Assembly: GCF_001039355.2 (NCBI RefSeq)
Contig: NW_019773958.1
Location: 660,663 to 724,662 of the forward strand
Source of the DNA: Lingula anatina
Lineage: Eukaryota; Brachiopoda; Lingulata; Lingulida; Lingulidae
Reading direction: 5' to 3'
DNA: 64,000 nucleotides
Shown: in pieces, positions 12,901 through 27,800 of the stretch
Layout: every line of letters begins with the position of its first letter
How positions within the stretch are numbered: the first letter of the stretch is position 1
The notes under the pieces: generated by a model
Databases searched by the model: none
Told to the model about the DNA's origin: nothing
What the model saw: only the letters and a program-made list of their open reading frames with translations
Translations under genes and position numbers: made by a program

Positions 12901-15900
12901 TAAACATTTAAAATATAATTTTGCAGGCAGACAAAACACAACCATTAATCAAGCATGAAAGTTGCCACACCATTGCTTTTCTCCTTTTAAAGAAAACAAA
13001 CAACAAGGCAGCTAAAGCTGACATGTGGACAGACAACATTTAATGGTGTTGATGTGGAAGATATTATGCCAAATATTATAATTTTGGGTCTTGTCACCCC
13101 AAACTTCTTCCATAAATGCAGATTCAAATGTGAGAAATATTGAATAGTGACACATTTCCAACTGGCTACTTCTAAACTTGAGCTAAATTTTAGTCCTATG
13201 AGATATACAAGTTTAAGAATAATAAGTAACAGTTTCATTTTCATTGTGTTTATGATGAAAGTGCACAAAACCAGGGTTTTGTCAATTCTAAGCTTAACAG
13301 CATAACCACGTATTACTGTTACTGAGGACATTCAGAAAATGTAATTGAGCTTCAGGACCATAGGAGTTATAAGTGAAAATGCTAATTCATAATACTTTGT
13401 AAATTCAAGCTAAAAATCCAATCGGACTGATTTTCAAACTCAGCATATTTTAATCATTTTCAAGTGTGAGATTAATATATAACATGCCTTTCCTTTAAGG
13501 TATTTTTGTTGAAAGAGCACAACGATGGTGATGACACAGGTGATGGCTATATGTCCAGACACAAAGCGTCTGTCCATAAGAGAGAATATATATTAATTAG
13601 CTTGAACAATATTCTAGATCAAAATACAATTGAACAGGTTGAAAAAATATAAGCCGATTTAAACTCAACAAAATGGTTCCAAAGACTGCAAAAATGTCAA
13701 CCTGTTCCCCGTTTTTTGAATTCCTTTCTTTTTACTCCACTTGTCCCTCCCATGATAACCAGTCAGCTTCAACATATAGATATTTTTCGTTGACCCTAAA
13801 GTAATATTATAATTAAAAAAACTATTATGCCTATGCAACAATTATGAAATGAAAATAAAAAACAGCTCTATCAAAAGGCTTAAGTGAACAAAGGTATGTT
13901 TCATGCATTTGTATTAAAAAAGTCTTAAGCAAAGACAACTTAACAGAATTCCAAGACGTCAAAGGAGAAAAGCAATTCCATTCCACCGGATGCATTTCTA
14001 CGGAGAATTTTGTTTTCCATTATCTGTGGATAATAAAGCATGAAGCAAAACCAAAAAAAAAGCGTTAGCTATGGAAGCAACAGAGCGGCAATGCAAGACT
14101 TCATTAAGTCACTCACTATCGTGTAATTTTTTGTCACATTTACAGAAGTTTGCTCATAGGCAGCCACAATATCCTGGACCAGCATCTTGTCATCCTCAGT
14201 CATGGAGTCGTGCATGCAGTGTTCTTGTTTCAGCTTCAGACGCATCTGTTCCATGCGACGCCGCTCACGATTTTCTTCGATTAATTTTCTCTTAGCTACT
14301 CTCTGCTTCTCATTAAGGACCACTGGAAAAAAAAACAGTTGAGATTGAAAATAAATATATTTGTAAGAATTTGAAGTATAATTTTGAAAACGAATTTAAT
14401 ATTCATCAAAACTTGATGTAACAGTCTCCAATGTTAACTACTGGCCCAACTGTCAGTAAAAGTGTCAGTAAAAATCAGATCACCCCAGTGAAACTTTTTA
14501 AAAACAGTTGCTTTTTTTCAATGGGCCTGTGGCTTTTTTTCAGCTTTAATGTGTACTCCAATTCTTTTTTTATAAATGTTTGACTAAATGTTGAAGTTTT
14601 TTTTTCAAAATAAACTTCTGAAAATCCCATGTTTTTGTTCTTATTTGTGATAGGAAGCCTGTTTAATCTCCATATGTTAATTTTAGTAAATTTTTTAGAT
14701 AATTGGACTTGGGTTGGAGAATTTTGGTTGGGGCCAGTAGATTGTCAGACCCTGGTGGCTTTGATGGTTTTTAAGTTGAAAAGTATTTGCAACAGACTGA
14801 TACAATTTAGAAAAAAATATCATAATGCATAATAATTCCATAAAATGTAATGCAAACATGATGAATAATATCTTTCAAAATTTCACTCAATTAAGTTAAA
14901 TACTGAACATAAGCTTTTAAATTAAGATTTTACCATGCTAGCAACTACGCAATGAACGTAATATTTTTTTCTTTTCACACCTGTGGCTCCCAGAGGTGTA
15001 CGGGGGTTGTGAACTCTGTGTAAACTCATGCTAAGTTACAAATATGTTGATCACAGCACAGATCTCCTTGACAGTGTGGGTTGCCAACCCCAACATCTTA
15101 AATTGTTTTTTTCTGCTAAGTACAAGACTGCTAATAATCAAAATCCTGCTTATAAACTGAAACAGACCATGAACCATTTCAACGACAAAATTTTCTGGCT
15201 CTAAATACTGTCAACAACCTCGATTTTCTCAGTTCCCCAAATTCTGACTATTAAAACAACGGATTATTGATCAATCATAATATGTCCTCAGCTTTCTTGG
15301 GGTTACATGGAAACATGAAAATAAGCCAGCAAATTTTGTCACAATGAATCAGGTTAAGATGAGGACATATCTATTATCACCCTGCCTACATAATCACATC
15401 TCAGAAATAAGCCATAATATACAACATGGGTGCTAAGACTTTGGAATATAGGATTATATATTTAGTAACTGAGAATTCAATAGAAGATGCCAAACAGCCT
15501 TTTTGTCTCTTAGTTTATACGCATCTTTAACATGGCCTGTCACTAACTCTTCTCAATTAAGAACTTAAACAAGGCAGCAAAGCTGTCAAATGTACAGACA
15601 AAAAACAGGAAATAACTATGCACAAAATAGGCTACTGTCAATTCTGATGCAAAAGTATATTATGTTAAACTGCAAATTATACATCAAATTTTAATGATTG
15701 AATCTGACAAACTGCAATGATATGAGTTTATTTCCATTTTGAAAGTTTATTACACAATACACGATAATAAGTTTACCATCATTTTTACATAATCAACTAA
15801 TAATGTTGTAAAGATGCAGGAAATGCCAAACAAACACTTTTACGTATCTTATTAATTAAATAATGAAACTGTAAACATGCCTAAGAATTAAATCTGAGGA

Positions 15901-18900
15901 AATGTGAAAAAACGGCATTTCTTTAATGGTCGGATTATGCTGATTTTTTAACTCAACCNCATCTTTAAAAATTTCACTCAATTAATTTAAATACTGAATA
16001 TAAGCTTTTAAATTAAGATTTTACCATGCTAGCAACTACACAATGAACATAATATTTTTTTCTTTTCACACCCGAGGCCCTCAGAGGTGTACGGGGGTTG
16101 TGAACTCTGTGTTTACAAACTCATGCTAAGTTACAAATATGTTGATCACAGCACAGATCTCCTTGACAGTGTGGGTTGCCAACCCCAACATCTTAAATTG
16201 TTTTTTTCCGCTAAGTACAAGACTGCCAATAATCAAAATCCTGCCAATAAACTGAAACAGACCATGAACCATTTCAACGACAACATTTTCTGGCTCTAAA
16301 TACCGTCAACAACCTCGATTTTCTCAGTTCCCCAAATTCTGACTATTAAAACAACGGATTATTGATCAATCATGATATGTCCTCACCTTTCTTGGGGTTA
16401 CATGGAAACATGACAATAAGCCAGCAAATTTTGTCACAATGAATCAGGTTAAGATGAGGACACATCTATTATCACCCTGCCTACATAATCACATCTCAGA
16501 AATAAGCCATAATATACAACATGGGTGCTAAGACTTTGGAATATAGGATTATATATTTAGTAACTGAGAATTCAAGAGAAAATGCCAAACAGCCTTTTTC
16601 TCTCTTAATTTATAAACATCTTTAACATGGCCTGTCACTAACTCTTCTCAATTAATAACTTAAAAAAACACTTACAATCAGTTGCCATGCCAACAGTCAA
16701 GCATTTTCTAAAGCGGCATTCTTGACACTGGTTGCGGGTTGTCTTGTCAATGATACAATTATTGTTCCACTTACAGTGGTATTTAAGATTTTTCTGAATA
16801 GTCCTTCTGAAGAAACCCTGAAAGAGAAATATTGAGTTCAAATCAGTTAAACATTGTCATTATCAAGATTTTATCTACAGCAGTATCTTTAATGAGCGGT
16901 AAAAGCTGCCAGCAGTTGCAGAATGAAATTATTTAAAACCTGTTTTTATTTTCAGTGCAAGTGCCATAAAACATTTTCCACATTGAACTTTTACTTAATT
17001 TACTTAATTCACTTGGTAATGATTGCTTGTACTATAATTCAAGAAATACTATGCTTTATTATGCTTTTCCCCTCCAACAATCAAAATTAATTTCACAAAC
17101 TATCATGAAAAATAATATACACCATGTTATAAGAAAAAAAATAAGTTTGTTTCGATTTTCTCCAATTCGCATTAAGTTTAATTCCAGAGACTTCTCTATG
17201 AGGCAAAAACTTACTATCTCATAAAATTAATATATCTATAAAAATATTTCCACCATTAAAAAAATCTTAAATCTTATCAACACATAACTATTGCAGGGAA
17301 ACCTCAAATATTCCTAACAGATTAGAAAAGGAGAGTCCACTGATTATATCTCTGTTATCAGTGTGTCATACACATTGTGGTATACTGGGGGTTAAGGGTG
17401 AAAATTCATTTCCAACAAACCTACCCCCCTTCCCCACAAAAAACTTTATAAAACACAGACAGAGGCTATCATTTAAAATTGCCTACCCAAATAAGGAACA
17501 AAAATCGAGAAAACCTTTTTAAAACTGGTTTTAGAAACTGCGTATTTACAATTTATCCCAGCTAAAGTGATAAAGTAAAGACATGCCTAAATTCCAAAGG
17601 TTAGTTATCATCATCCAAACTGGTTCCAAACTGCATGCTCCCCACCACCTCTGTTTGTTGACCTTGATCAGTGGGGATCTCAAACAAGTCCCACCCAGAC
17701 TAATTGTTTTCTGACCCATCCAAAAAGGAAAAAAATCCCACCAATGACACTCTGGCTTGTGGCATACTTGTGGCACATTTTCAAAGCTTGTTAGATATTG
17801 CAACAAAATCATCCCTTCTCACTAAATCCTTGCTAAATTCTTGCCATATCGGAGAAGTGGGGGGGGGGGGTGTTTAAGTTTCACTTTCTTCAAACTAAAT
17901 AAAATTTGTGATATACTTTCACCTAAGCTAAATAAAATCTGGGGCACACTTCACTTAAATTCAAATAAAATATCTAATGCCAAAAGCATAAACCAGTGAG
18001 TGTTTTTTTCCCCCACCTTACAGCCTTCACAGGTCATACAGCGGTAGTGATAACCAGTTGCTGCATCACTGCACACCACGCATGGTTCTGGACCATTGGT
18101 TAGGTCCATATAACTGGGGATGTAAGGTGTGCCAGCTGGAAGTAAGAATAGAGAGATAAAGATGTGTATAAATGCATCGATTGAGCAGCAGAAGTTATTA
18201 TAAATTCATACTTCTTATTACGAATTCAATGCTGCAGCAAGCAATATAAAATCTAACTTGAGAGTTGAATTTTGTTAAATTTTATACAGTTGTGCTGTAC
18301 ACAGACGGATGGCTATGTGAATCATAACTTGGTGAACTTATCAAAAATATTTCTTATTCATCAGATATAATAAATTCTCCCAATTCTGGCAAAAGTTTGA
18401 TGTACTAGAATGTGCTCCGAAACTCATCGTTTGTAAGAAACATAACTTTTTTTGCTCTGTATTAAATGAATTAAAATGTCAATTTGGTTGTAAACAAAAC
18501 ATTCGAGGTGAAAAAAAAATTTTAGAAAACAGAATAAAAATAATACATTCGTGTCAACTTATTAATGTAAGTCTTTAATATAAGTTTGATATCATGGAAC
18601 CTTAATATCAAATTACCATTTATAATGCATAAACATGTTCGTGCACAGCATAAGTTTTCATTACTACAACAGAGTGATATTCATGGGCAGAAATAATATG
18701 AAATCATGGANGTGCACGGCATCGGCGACGGCATCGGCATCGGCATCGGCATCGGCGACGGCATCGGCGACGACAGACGCAGGTGATGGCAATATGTACA
18801 GACACATCTGTGTCTGTACATAAAAACACTTACAATCAGTTGCCATGCCAACAGTCAAGCATTTTCTAAAGCGGCATTCTTGACACTGGTTGCGGGTTGT

Positions 18901-21839
18901 CTTGTCAATGATACAATTATTGTTCCACTTACAGTGGTATTTAAGATTTTTCTGAATAGTCCTTCTGAAGAAACCCTAAAAGAAAAATATTGAGTTCAAA
19001 TCAGTTAAACATTGTCATTATCAAGATTTTATCTATAGCAGTATCTTTAATGAGCGGTAAAAGCTACAAGCAGTTGCTGAATGAAATTATTTAAAACCTG
19101 TTTTTATTTTCAGTGCAAGTGCCATAAAACATTTTCCACATTGAACTTCTACTTAATTTACTTAATTCACTTGGTAATGATTGCTTGTACTATAATTCAA
19201 GAAATACTATGCTTTATTATGCTTTTCCACTCCAACAATCAAAATAAATTTCACAAACTAACATGAAAAATAATATACACCATGTTATAAGAAAAAAATA
19301 ACAGTTTGTTTTGATTTTCTCCAATTCGCATTAAGTTTAATGCCAGAGACTTCTTTATGAGGCAAAATTTTACTATCTCATAAAACTAATATATCTATAA
19401 AAAAAATTTTCACCATTAAAAAAATCTTAAACTTTATCAACACATAACTATTGCAGGGAAACCTCAAATATTCCTAACAGATTAGAAAAGGAGAGTCCAC
19501 TGATTATATCTCTGTTATCAGTGTGTCATACACATTGTGGTATACTGGAGGTTCAGGGTGAAAATTCATTTCCAACAAAACTGCCCCCCTTCCCCACAAA
19601 AAAACTTAATAAAACACAGACAGAGGCTATCATTTAAAATTGCCCACCCAAATAAGGAACAAAAATCAAGAAAACCTTTTTAAATCTGGTTTTAGAAACT
19701 GTGTATTCACAACTAAGCCCAGCTAAAGTGATAAAGTAAATAGACATGCCTAAATTCCAAAGGTTAGTTATCATTATCCAAACTGGTTCCAAACTGCATG
19801 CTCCCCACCACCTCTGTTTGTTGACCTTCATCAGTGGGGATCTCAAACAAGTCCCACCCAGACTAATTGTTTTCTGACCCATCCAAAAAGGAAAAAAAAA
19901 TCCTACCAATGACACTCTGGCTTGTGGCATACTTGTGGCAAATTTTCAAAGCTTGTTAGATATTGCAACAAAATCATCCCTTCTCACTAAATCCTTGCTA
20001 AATTCTTGCCATATCGGAGAAGGTGGGGGGGGGGGGGTGTTTAAGTTTCACTTTCTTCAAACTAAATAAAATTTGTGATATACTTTTACCTAAGCTAAAT
20101 AAAATCTGGGGCACACTTCACTTTAATTCACATAAAATATCTAATGCCAAAAGCATTAACCAGTGAGTGTTTTTTTTTCCCCACCTTACAGCCTTCACAG
20201 GTCATACAGCGGTAGTGATAACCAGTTGCTGCATCACTGCACACCACGCATGGTTCTGGACCATTGGTTAGGTCCATATAACTGGGGATGTAAGGTGTGC
20301 CAGCTGAAAGTAAGAATAGAGAGATAAAGATGTGTATAAATCCATCGATTGAGCAGCAGAAGTTATTATAAATTCATGCTTCTTATTACGAATTCAATGT
20401 TGCAGCAAGCAATATAAAATCTAACTTGAGAGTTGAATTTTGTTAAATTTTATACAGTTGTGCTGTACACAGACGGATGGCTATGTGAATCATAACTTGG
20501 TGAACTTATCAAAAATATTTCTTATTCATCAGATATAATAAATTCTCCCAATTCTGGCAAAAGTTTGATGTACTAGAATGTGCTCCGAAACTCGTCGTTT
20601 GTAAGAAACATAACTTTTTTTGCTCTGTATTAAATGAATTAAAATGTCAATTTGGTTGTAAACAAAACATTCGAGGTGAAAAAAAAATTTTAGAAAACAG
20701 AATAAAAATAATACATTCGTGTCAACTTATTAATGTAAGTCTTTAATATAAGTTTGATATCATGGAACCTTAATATCAAATTACCATTTATAATGCATAA
20801 ACATGTTCGTGCACAGCATAAGTTTTCATTACTACAACAGAAAGTGATATTCATGGGCAGAAATAATATGAAATCATAGACATGCGAAAAAGAACACACC
20901 TGAATGATAATGTCCATAATGAATAAATATTTCTTATTTTTTTCTTTTGAAATACAGAAAACCTGAGCTCATTCGCAACCATGTAAATGCCACAAAACAT
21001 AAATAATGGTGCCATATACTCGAAAGAAAAAAGTGCCAATGTGTGGCTCTAGGAGGATTTTCAGGATGTTTGCACTTTTAAAAAATTCAATCTATTAATC
21101 AAGTGACTGTTCAGTAGGATGGAAGTTGATTCAAATAAGAATTTTTTTGATGAAGTTACATTAAAAGCCCTCAACATAAACTTTCAAAATAACCAATTTA
21201 CGATATTTGAAGCACTTTTCTAAGTATGACTAAAATCAAGAATTGTTATCATGGTTGTAACTGTAATATTAATGTCAGTCTCAAGGTCTTGTGGGTACAA
21301 TAACACAACAAAATGTTCAGTGTACTCTCATGAAATAAATGGCAATGACTCGTTCTTTTCAATATGCAAAAATGAGTAATCTTTCAGATACATAACTTTG
21401 GATCATAATTTTATTTCTATACAGCATTTGTGGTGTTTTTTCTACTTAGTATAAAACTTAAGGGTTTCAATTTTATTGCTACAACTCATATGTTTTAAAA
21501 TAAACAATTTATGGAATAAAAAACACAATATCTGTAAAATTCACAATCTGCCCCATTAAAAAGCTTGCATTTCTACTGAATACATTTCTTTGAAACCAAA
21601 GGGAGTTTTGGCCCAATTCCTATTGTCTAAAATTTTACACTTTTTAGCAGTGCACACTGACTATAAATAAGACTACATACTAGTTAACATCTTAAAGAAC
21701 AAATTGAAAAAAACCTAGAATAAAGACACTTAGTATCCAATATGAGAATTACAAATATACTATTCCTATACTTTCTTCAAATAATACATATACAAAATAT
21801 CACCATCTTTACCTTTATTGTTCTTTTCTAAAAAAAGGG

Positions 21840-21884
<45 letters not shown>

Positions 21885-24800
21885 CACAAATGTCAATAAT
21901 AACTTCAGAATAGATACAGAAGTACTTCTTCCTGAAACAGTAAGCATTCTGGTACCTTGTTTCAAGAAACTTGTTTGCTTTCCCAATACTGTATAGTTTT
22001 ACATGTTATAGTAAAAAACTTCATACTTAAAAATTTAAAACTTAAAAATTTGTAGGGTTGTAGGGCTGTGACCAATTTTCTTCATGAATTTTTCATTCAA
22101 ATCTTTGCAAATGCCAATACCATCTGAGCTTATATCAATCCATTTTTATCTGCCTTCTTAATCAATTAGATCATTGAAGGTTTTTATTGTTACAAAAAAG
22201 GAAAATATATTCCTGAAATAATATATTCATAACAAAAAGAAATGGCACTTCATCAAATCCTCCATATTCAGGTACAAAATAATATATGAATCATATTTCT
22301 CCTCAGTGGGACTTCAAAGGGAAAAGATGTGTTTAAGATGTTTGACTGGTTTCACTCATTTTTGTTCATGAACACTATTAAAACCCTTTCAACTCTGTTT
22401 TTTAACTTGCATATGTCCAAGGCCTTTTGTTCAAGTCATCTTAAATTTCCCTTATGTTTCAAAAGGAAATGTTATATTATCCAAACTTGAAACAAAACAA
22501 AATATACCAACAAATATAAAAATATAAATTCTAAATCCTTCTGGAAGAATAATTGTTAAATTCAAAATAAGGTTACAAATTTTTGACAAAAAGTCTCAAA
22601 GTCAGATTTTTTTGTCCTTTAAAATGTCTAATCAACAAAGGATTTTACAGCAGCCTTGCATTTCAACTGCCCATATTGTTTCAGCTGTTTTTTTCAAATT
22701 TTAGAAATTATTATATATTAGTATGTACGTATATAGTGTGATGTTGCACCAACCTGAAGGACGGTTCTGTTGTGGGTTTCTTGAGGAGTCAGGACAAGGA
22801 GGTTCTAAGTAAATCTTCATACTGTCGTTTCCAACTAAATTTCATGTAAAGAATATAAATATGGAAAAGGTGATTATACATTTTCAAACTACAAAACAAG
22901 AATAACTGTCATCATCTGTTCTAAAGAATACCGAACATAAAAACCATCTTCATATAAATGGGCTATTTGGTGTAATTAAATATTCATGCTATGAACAGGA
23001 AATTTTCTTTCAATTTACCAAAACTGTCGACATCACTGACTTAGCATGCTATCTTTGAGACGCATCCTAAAATAAAGATTCACAAGCATCAATCTTTACC
23101 TTGCCGTTTACAAAAATATATTTGCCAAGCTGATTCACATCCTGGTAACAGCCCTAGATATTGCCTGAAAACCTCCAAATACTTCTCAAGTCATGCCACA
23201 GAAAACAACCCTGAGCAGATCTCTCACCCTAACCTGGACTGGACCGAAAACTAATATTCTTACACCACTGTCCTACTGCCCTGACTATGACCTCATTGGC
23301 GATAATTCCATCCACCGGTTTATAGCAGGCCCATGTGCATCTTAACAGCTTGATATTCCACATTACACAGAAGGTGGACTGCTGCACCTTGCGTAAGACC
23401 ACCACCTCCCTAGACTCTATCAACCATCCAAAAATACCATGCAAATTTCAATTTCTTCCCTCTCTGTGCTTTTGAAACCATTTTGAGAAAGAATGCTGGG
23501 AGCCTGAATGCACACAAAAAAGAACTTCCATGCGGAGTTTGCCTGCCAATAGAGGTCACCACTGCCTAAATATTTTTCAGACTGGTTGGCAGTTTCATGT
23601 TTGTGTGCAAATAACTCCCTGGCCTTTCCTTTCATTACATCCAAGTCCCTATCATATAAAATTACAAAATGTCCTTTCAACTAATCTAAATCATACTCTG
23701 CTGAGACATAATGAATTTCTCCTGAAGTAAATAAATATTTCCCTTTACAAAAGGTAAACAGCTAATTTGTAACATTTGACAAAAAAATTAATCCCTGCCA
23801 GAATGTAATGATTAATGAGAACATTGAAAATCCTTACCGAAAGAATGTTTAAAAATCTAAATTCAGCACAACTAAATTTTAAAAAAATTTAACACAAGTT
23901 TTATTGTTTATTTAAATTTGTTTTTACAAAATTCATATGCAAGCTAGCAAATATCCTTGTCATTTTCCTCCCAAATTGGCTAATCATCTTTCAATAACAT
24001 TGGTAATTAGTGAAAGGGCTTGTTGAACATTCTTTCTCTCTCTCTCTTAGTTAATACATAAATAATATAAATGCATACATACATGAGCATAAATTTATTC
24101 ATAAAAACTAATTTTTTTAGGATTCCTAATATATGTTGGCTATGTTAAATCATTTTAGCAAATTTAGAGTGGGGTGTTTCAGTTGAGTCACATTTAAGAT
24201 ACAATTATGCAATTATTAAGATTAAACAATATGATAAAAGATGAAATAATTAAAATTAAATATAACAGTTACATTTTGTGTGATGTTTTATATAAACGTA
24301 AAAACATTCAAAGTTGAAAACAATATCATCTAACTTTTTTCCTGTAGTATAAGTAATGAAAAATTTTAAAAATCAGTAAATTGGTCATGATTTTTAAAAC
24401 ATTAGATCATCAAATTAGAGGATTTCATTTTTACTTTTCAAAAATAAATACAATAAAATGAAGAATTCAAATAAATTATCCAGTAAAAATATGTACACAG
24501 TTTTCATTTAATTTTGACAGAATGCACATTTTTACCACCAATGTTTTCAGAAGTTCAGCATTTACTGAAAAATATACCTAAGTTTCTGATTAGTATTATT
24601 TATTAGAATTGATTATTTGCAAAATGTACAATTATCTAAACCTACTCCTATAAATTCCTACATTAAAAAAGGATATTACCCAATTAAATAAATACCTAAA
24701 AATTTGAAAATTATAAAATTAGTAAAGAAAAGGAACAATATGAAACCCTTATTATATATATCATTCCCTTATGGAATGCAGATGATTGTTTGAAAACCAC

Positions 24801-27800
24801 ACAAACGTCTTTCAAATATTTCAAATCTGAAGAAAACAAAAATAAAAGAAAAATTTCATTTCTAAATGAAAAAAATTATTTTTATAGAATACTGAACACA
24901 AAAATCTGAGTACCACTATTGTAGAAGAAAAAAATTATCAAAGTCTGTATCAACTACATTTTTGATATAAAAGCAACAAAATATTTAAGTATATAGCAAT
25001 ATTTCTTAAGCTGATGAAATTCTTCTCAAACAAAAATATTTGTTCAGAAAAACATCTTTTTTTTTCATGTAAAATTAATTTTTCTCTTTCCAATTAACAA
25101 TTTTCATACATTTAAATTTAAGTGGTGCACAATTTTAAAACTTTACTCAAAACAATTTCACTCATTTATTAAAACATTTCATTTCCAAGGTAACATTTCC
25201 TGAAATACAATAGTCTTCTTGCTTCTGAAACATTCGTTTTCCATGACAGACTTTCACATCAACAAAATATCAAGCGCAAAAATCCAACCAGTAATTTTAC
25301 ACAGCAGCAACAACTATTCCAAAATGTTCATTTCGCCACCTAATCACAAACACATTTAGTTTTGTTTGTTCGCCATCTGTCCATCTGACCTGCATAATCA
25401 GAGTCCATTTTCTGTCAGGTGAGCAAACAACAGGAGCTGGTTACCAGGCAGTAATCCAGCCAGAACTTCTGGATTATGCAATGGCCAGATAGGAGCCATG
25501 TTTATTTAACCTCCAATGGGGTCAAATCAATGTGACCTCATCAGATATTGGCAAAATGGCCAGTTTCAAAAATCTATAAGAAACCCCAATCCTTTTGAAA
25601 TAGCGCTGCGGTCCCCTGCCTGCCAGTGTTACATAATGTTTTTGCTCTCTCCCTTGAAATGCTCACCCCTCCCAGGGACAAAACGTTAATTTCGAAATTC
25701 ACCCCACTCTATGCCACTGTCTGCGTCCAGTGAAAAGAGCTATATTGATTAGTGCTACGTCCACTGGTCAGTTCTCTGGTCATACAGGGTTCAACCTTCA
25801 TGGGCGTATGGTTTCCATAGAAACACCCATCTATATTTGATTTATTGCAACAGCTCAGGTAATATGGTGCATTTGTCAAAGCAAGTTTGCACTAAGAACT
25901 GCCAATGTCTGCAGCAACATTAATTTTTTAAATTAACATTTTAGTTACAATTTTATTTCCATTGCTCTTAACTTAGAAATTGCCTGAATATCTCCTATCA
26001 GTTTTCATTAAGCCTGCCCTTTTCCCACCCAGACGATGTGCAATCTGTGACATGGTATTTCATTTTTCCATTCCATAAAAAAAGATGATTTATATTTCCT
26101 CAAGACTGACAAGTATGGGCTGACGCTTAGCTATTACATCATCTTTCTGTCTGACCTGTCTAACTAAATCAATAAAAAGTGCTAAATTTTTCTGCCCGAT
26201 GCACCAAGAGAGTTCCAATTTCAGCAGCTGCCGCCAAAAGCAATTTGCCTTTATTCAGCCAAAAATTTGCTTATTTTCCTAACCATTTCCTGAAGTAATC
26301 ACCCAAAAACATACTCAGAAGCAAAATGTTTCAAACCTTTCAGAACCCTCAAGTCCTCCTTTTGACTTTTTTTTTATTTTTGTCTAAAAATGTGAAAAAA
26401 ATGTTACATAACGGATCCTACAAAAAATGCCAAGTAGGTTGTTGAAGATTCTTTTCTTAATACTCTGACATTTACCTATTCATTCCAACTGATAATATGA
26501 ACAGTTAACTACATGCATGGCCAATCCTAGTGCTAGGTCAGCACACTCAAAGACTTGTCTGAAAAATATGCAAATGAACCAGTCTCTTTTTGCAAGGCCA
26601 CAGCTTAATATTCCATCAAAAACACATTCCCACTCTTTTTTTTTACTTCCCTTTTATTTAAGTTTCTTTCTTTTCATTAGATTAATATATTCTACCTTCA
26701 ACACATCAGATTACTAACAAAATATGCTGCCAGCATCCAAACCTGTCTGGGTATTATGTAATTTTTTCAACTCAAAGGCCACTGGGTCACAGTTGTTTAC
26801 AACTAGTGCACAGCCAATTGCATACAGCCTGCGGCATCCTATATCATCAGGCATGCGCAGACCAACGATGCCTGGACAGAGCCATATGTATTTTTTTTCA
26901 TGTTAATGACAGCAAGATTCCAATACCCACAGATAAAAAAATTCAACATACTTGCTTGTCACCCAGTAACCTGCTTTCTTATCATCATCTCAACAAACAA
27001 CATCACTGGGTTTCTTAACAGGTCTGTAAATTTGATCCGCCCTTTAAATGTAGGGCAAAAGTTGGTCGGATAAATAAAAACAGCTCGACTCTCAATGTCA
27101 CCTTGGCAGTGAGGCATCTATCACTTTTTCATATCTGACAATTGTTTGCAAATGGTCAATAACACCTTATCAGTTCAAACTAACATGGCTGTCTGGACGC
27201 CACCCCCCTGCCCTTAGATGATGTAATAGGTTTGCCCTAGATCGACCTGGTCACTGACAACTGACCAGAGTAACCAGACCAAGACCAGAACCAACTCTTG
27301 TCAAACTTTTGAAATCAAGACACAGATGTAGCTACAGACTAGTGAGCTGCTCATATTTAAATTCTGTTTATGTCCTTATCAAGGCTTTCTAGTTCTACCC
27401 CTTCTAACTGCTGTCCCTACTTTTTAACAATAAGCCACCAACTGCAAGAATTAATGAACATTACACAATTTGCATCAATTATCTGAATATTAGTTTCTAC
27501 ACATAAGTTACCTCTCTCAAATTGATTTGTTCATTGAGGAGTTGAAAATTAAAAGATTTTTTAAAATATCATAACATCTTGGGCTATATAGTTAATAATG
27601 CAAAATGAAATATATGTTATCTTAATATAATGAAAAAAAACCCCAAGAATTCCAGTTAAATTGCTAACATGACTCTCACAGTCTTCACCAACCACTTTTA
27701 TCTGAAAGTTGCCCAGAAATCTGAAGACTAGTCCTGCTTTGAAATATTTTGCTTAAGAGACCCATGAAATGCAATCTTACCCAACAGATACCCTAATATT

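Larger units (their letters stand above)
16666..18710. repeat. Duplicated block with both zinc-finger exons, copy 1
   Basis: Pairs with 18821-20880. Exons are identical; introns differ at a low percentage (for example the G-run near 17861, and ACATGCC versus TAGACATGCC near 17580 and 19740). Ends at the n at 18711. Confidence 0.92.
18821..20880. repeat. Duplicated block with both zinc-finger exons, copy 2
   Basis: Pairs with 16666-18710 and continues into unique intron sequence after 20880, so this copy is the one physically joined to the upstream part of the gene. Confidence 0.92.

Noticed and set aside
18635-18858. Frames encoding Ala/Ser or Asp/Ala repeats
   Set aside because: Translation of the hexanucleotide array and across an n; the minus-strand frame also runs into the real zinc-finger-2 exon out of context.
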